NCBI GenBank assembly: GCA_964545245.1 | Contig: CAZJFC010000042.1 | Coordinates: 1-15,427 of the forward strand | Direction of reading: 5' to 3' | DNA: 15,427 nucleotides | Source of the DNA: CAZJFC01 sp964545245 | GTDB lineage: Bacteria; Pseudomonadota; Alphaproteobacteria; Rickettsiales; 21-14-0-20-44-7 | Shown: positions 14,082 through 15,427 of the stretch, one piece after another | Layout: the number at the start of each line of letters is the position of its first letter | Position numbering within the stretch: the stretch's first letter is position 1 | Position numbers and translations under genes: made by a program | Notes under the pieces: generated by a model | Databases searched by the model: none | What the model saw: the letters and a program-made list of their open reading frames with translations, nothing else | What the model was told of the DNA's origin: nothing

Positions 14082-15044
14082 TTATAATATGGTTTTAAAA
14101 TATTCAATGGTTTTCACAAGCCCCTCATCCAGTTCAACAGCGGGTTCCCAGCCGAGGGTTTTTTTCGCGAGTGATATATCCGGCCTGCGCTGGAGCGGGT
14201 CGTCCTGCGGCAAATCCTTATAGGCGATTTCCGATTTTGAGCCGGTGAGTTTTATGACTTTTTCTGCCAGTTCCAGCATGGTGAACTCGCCCTGGTTGCC
14301 AAGGTTCACCGGATAGGTGGCGGAATCATCCGCATCCATCAGCCTGATGAAACCTTCGATCAGGTCATCCACATAGCAGAAGGAGCGCGTTTGCTTGCCG
14401 TCGCCATAAATGGTTATCGGTTCGCCTTTCAGCGCCTGCGCTATAAAATTCGAGACCACGCGCCCGTCATTGACGTTCATGCGTGGGCCATAGGTATTGA
14501 AAATCCGCGCGACGCGGATATTCACCCCATATTGCCGGTGATAGTCGAAGAACAGGGTTTCGGCGCAGCGCTTGCCTTCGTCATAACAGGCGCGCGGGCC
14601 GGTGACGGAGACATTGCCGTTATAATCCTCGGTTTGCGGATGCACATCCGGGTTGCCGTAAACCTCGCTGGTGGAGGCCTGGAAGATTTTCGCGCCGGTG
14701 CGTTTGGCAAGGCCAAGCATGTTGATTGCGCCATGCACACTGGTTTTGGTGGTCTGCACCGGGTCATGCTGGTAGAACACGGGCGAGGCTGGGCAGGCAA
14801 GGTTATATATTTCATCCACCTCGACATAGAGCGGGAAGGTGACATCATGCCGCAGCACCTCGAAGAACGGGTTGTCCAGCAGGTGCTCGATATTGTTTTT
14901 CGTGCCGGAAAAATAATTATCGGCGCAGACGACCTCATGACCCAGCCCAAGCAGTTTTTCGCACAAATGCGAGCCAAGGAACCCCGCGCCGCCGGTGACG
15001 AGGATGCGTTTTTTTGGCCGGTTGATGGTCTGTTTAGCCGGCAT
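14082..15044 (-). CDS. UDP-glucuronate decarboxylase-like NAD-dependent epimerase/dehydratase
   Basis: 320 residues from ATG 15044 (MPAKQTINRPKKRILVTGG), an extended SDR. An open extension to 15122 lies inside gatC and is unlikely. NAD binding: VTGGAGFLGSHLCEKL with GGAGFLG at 18-24. The catalytic set is S/T in QASTSEVYG (about 123-130) and Y154/K158 in GPRACYDEGKRCAE. That motif, together with EVDEIYNLACPASPVFYQ and DDPLQRRPDISLAKK, is typical of UDP-xylose synthase (UXS), which turns UDP-glucuronate into UDP-xylose. A dTDP-glucose or other UDP-sugar substrate cannot be excluded. The start overlaps the gatC end by 11 bases, so it is translated from the gatC transcript. It probably feeds a surface polysaccharide or glycolipid, with the nearby GT2. 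Confidence 0.85.
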   Translation of the reverse strand: MPAKQTINRPKKRILVTGGAGFLGSHLCEKLLGLGHEVVCADNYFSGTKNNIEHLLDNPFFEVLRHDVTFPLYVEVDEIYNLACPASPVFYQHDPVQTTKTSVHGAINMLGLAKRTGAKIFQASTSEVYGNPDVHPQTEDYNGNVSVTGPRACYDEGKRCAETLFFDYHRQYGVNIRVARIFNTYGPRMNVNDGRVVSNFIAQALKGEPITIYGDGKQTRSFCYVDDLIEGFIRLMDADDSATYPVNLGNQGEFTMLELAEKVIKLTGSKSEIAYKDLPQDDPLQRRPDISLAKKTLGWEPAVELDEGLVKTIEYFKTIL

Positions 15045-15327
15045 CGACGACCTTTGGTACGACGAAGCAATCGAACTCCGATTTCGGTGCGTTGGCGACG
15101 ATCTCTGCCGGGTATCCGCCATCCGTCACCTTGTCTTCGCGCAAGGGGAGCTGGCTGCTCACGACCGAGGTCATGATCTCGACGTTATCGGTATCCACTT
15201 CCGCGAGCTGCTCCACGAAATTGAGGATTTTGGTAAGCTCATTCGCGTAATGCGCCTTTTCCGTTTCATCCATGCGGATGCGGGCGAGCTTGGCGATTTT
15301 GGTAACGGTTTTTTCGTCTATCTGCAT
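15034..15327 (-). CDS. gatC: Aspartyl/glutamyl-tRNA(Asn/Gln) amidotransferase subunit C
   Basis: 97 residues from ATG 15327 (MQIDEKTVTKIAKLARI), the standard GatC beginning; the frame stays open to 15390 but the added residues are not GatC-like. Conserved features include KLARIRMDETEKAHYANELTKILNFVEQLAEVDTDNVE (about 12-49) and the C-terminal LREDKVTDG with the family's exposed tail ending in KVVDAG. GatC is the small belt-like subunit stabilising GatA-GatB. It is separated from gatA by about 2 kb and instead leads into the decarboxylase gene. No strong ribosome binding site is visible. Confidence 0.93.
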   Translation of the reverse strand: MQIDEKTVTKIAKLARIRMDETEKAHYANELTKILNFVEQLAEVDTDNVEIMTSVVSSQLPLREDKVTDGGYPAEIVANAPKSEFDCFVVPKVVDAG

Positions 15328-15373
15328 ATGGGTAATTCTTTTTTGACTTACATACTTGACATCCATTACATAG

Positions 15374-15427
15374 TCATTGCGAGCGAACAACGTGAGCGCG
15401 GCAATCCAGACTGGATTGCTTCGTCGG
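15374..15427. repeat. Dispersed palindromic repeat (GTCATTGCGAGCG type), cut by the window end
   Basis: GTCATTGCGAGCG at 15373-15385 and the perfect palindrome GCAATCCAG-A-CTGGATTGC (15401-15419) followed by TTCGTCGG belong to a repeat type frequent in bacterial genomes. The left outer arm should pair with sequence beyond 15427. It lies just upstream of gatC. Confidence 0.65.

Noticed and set aside
13945..14223. Continuation of the methyltransferase fragment frame
   Set aside because: This part is the antisense of the SDR fragment and of the decarboxylase 3' end; the peptide has no family features.
15045..15122. Upstream start for the decarboxylase (26 extra residues)
   Set aside because: It lies entirely within gatC in another frame, and the added residues are Ser/Arg-rich and unlike the family.

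Overview
The window looks like the chromosome of an alphaproteobacterium of moderate GC content. The evidence is the gene content and order: an argS - SPOR protein - nagZ string, an alphaproteobacterial-style SdhC/SdhD pair, IspH, TrkH and GatCAB amidotransferase subunits. Dispersed palindromic repeats of types common in proteobacterial genomes are scattered through it. I cannot name a genus.

Layout. Bases 1-152 are the 3' end of 23S rRNA. A hairpin-forming spacer and the 5S gene (286-406) follow, then a strong terminator. An unrecognised 265-residue protein gene (582-1379) lies between two near-identical terminator hairpins, before tRNA-Thr(TGT). On the minus strand come a 51-residue Asn/Gln/Pro-rich microprotein with its own promoter and terminator, then sdhC-sdhD-hemW as overlapping genes. 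secG is divergent from sdhC. A composite palindromic element separates secG from the convergent nagZ; argS, the SPOR protein gene and nagZ form a tight minus-strand operon. The argS upstream gap (7903-8240) holds a candidate 6S RNA. Then come a pseudopilin gene with a leader made of dispersed-repeat sequence (8241-9122) and ispH (9168-10085) on the plus strand. trkH and gatA form a minus-strand pair. The last part, 13139-15044, is a sugar/glycan cassette lying between gatA and gatC: a family 2 glycosyltransferase (+), a UDP-glucuronate decarboxylase-like gene (-), and between them two truncated gene fragments that meet head-on. The window ends inside another dispersed palindromic repeat.

How the genes work together. 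Most are housekeeping: translation (rRNA, tRNA-Thr, ArgS, GatA/GatC), respiration (SdhC/D), a heme-trafficking radical-SAM protein (HemW), protein export (SecG), cell-wall recycling and division (NagZ, SPOR protein), isoprenoid synthesis (IspH) and K+ uptake (TrkH). The accessory signals are the sugar cassette splitting gatC from gatA with a deletion scar inside it, the repeat-extended prepilin leader, and the orphan gene bracketed by duplicated terminators. I did not find a CRISPR array, transposase, toxin-antitoxin pair or defence system. The most interesting items are gene-rearrangement traces rather than a clearly new system.
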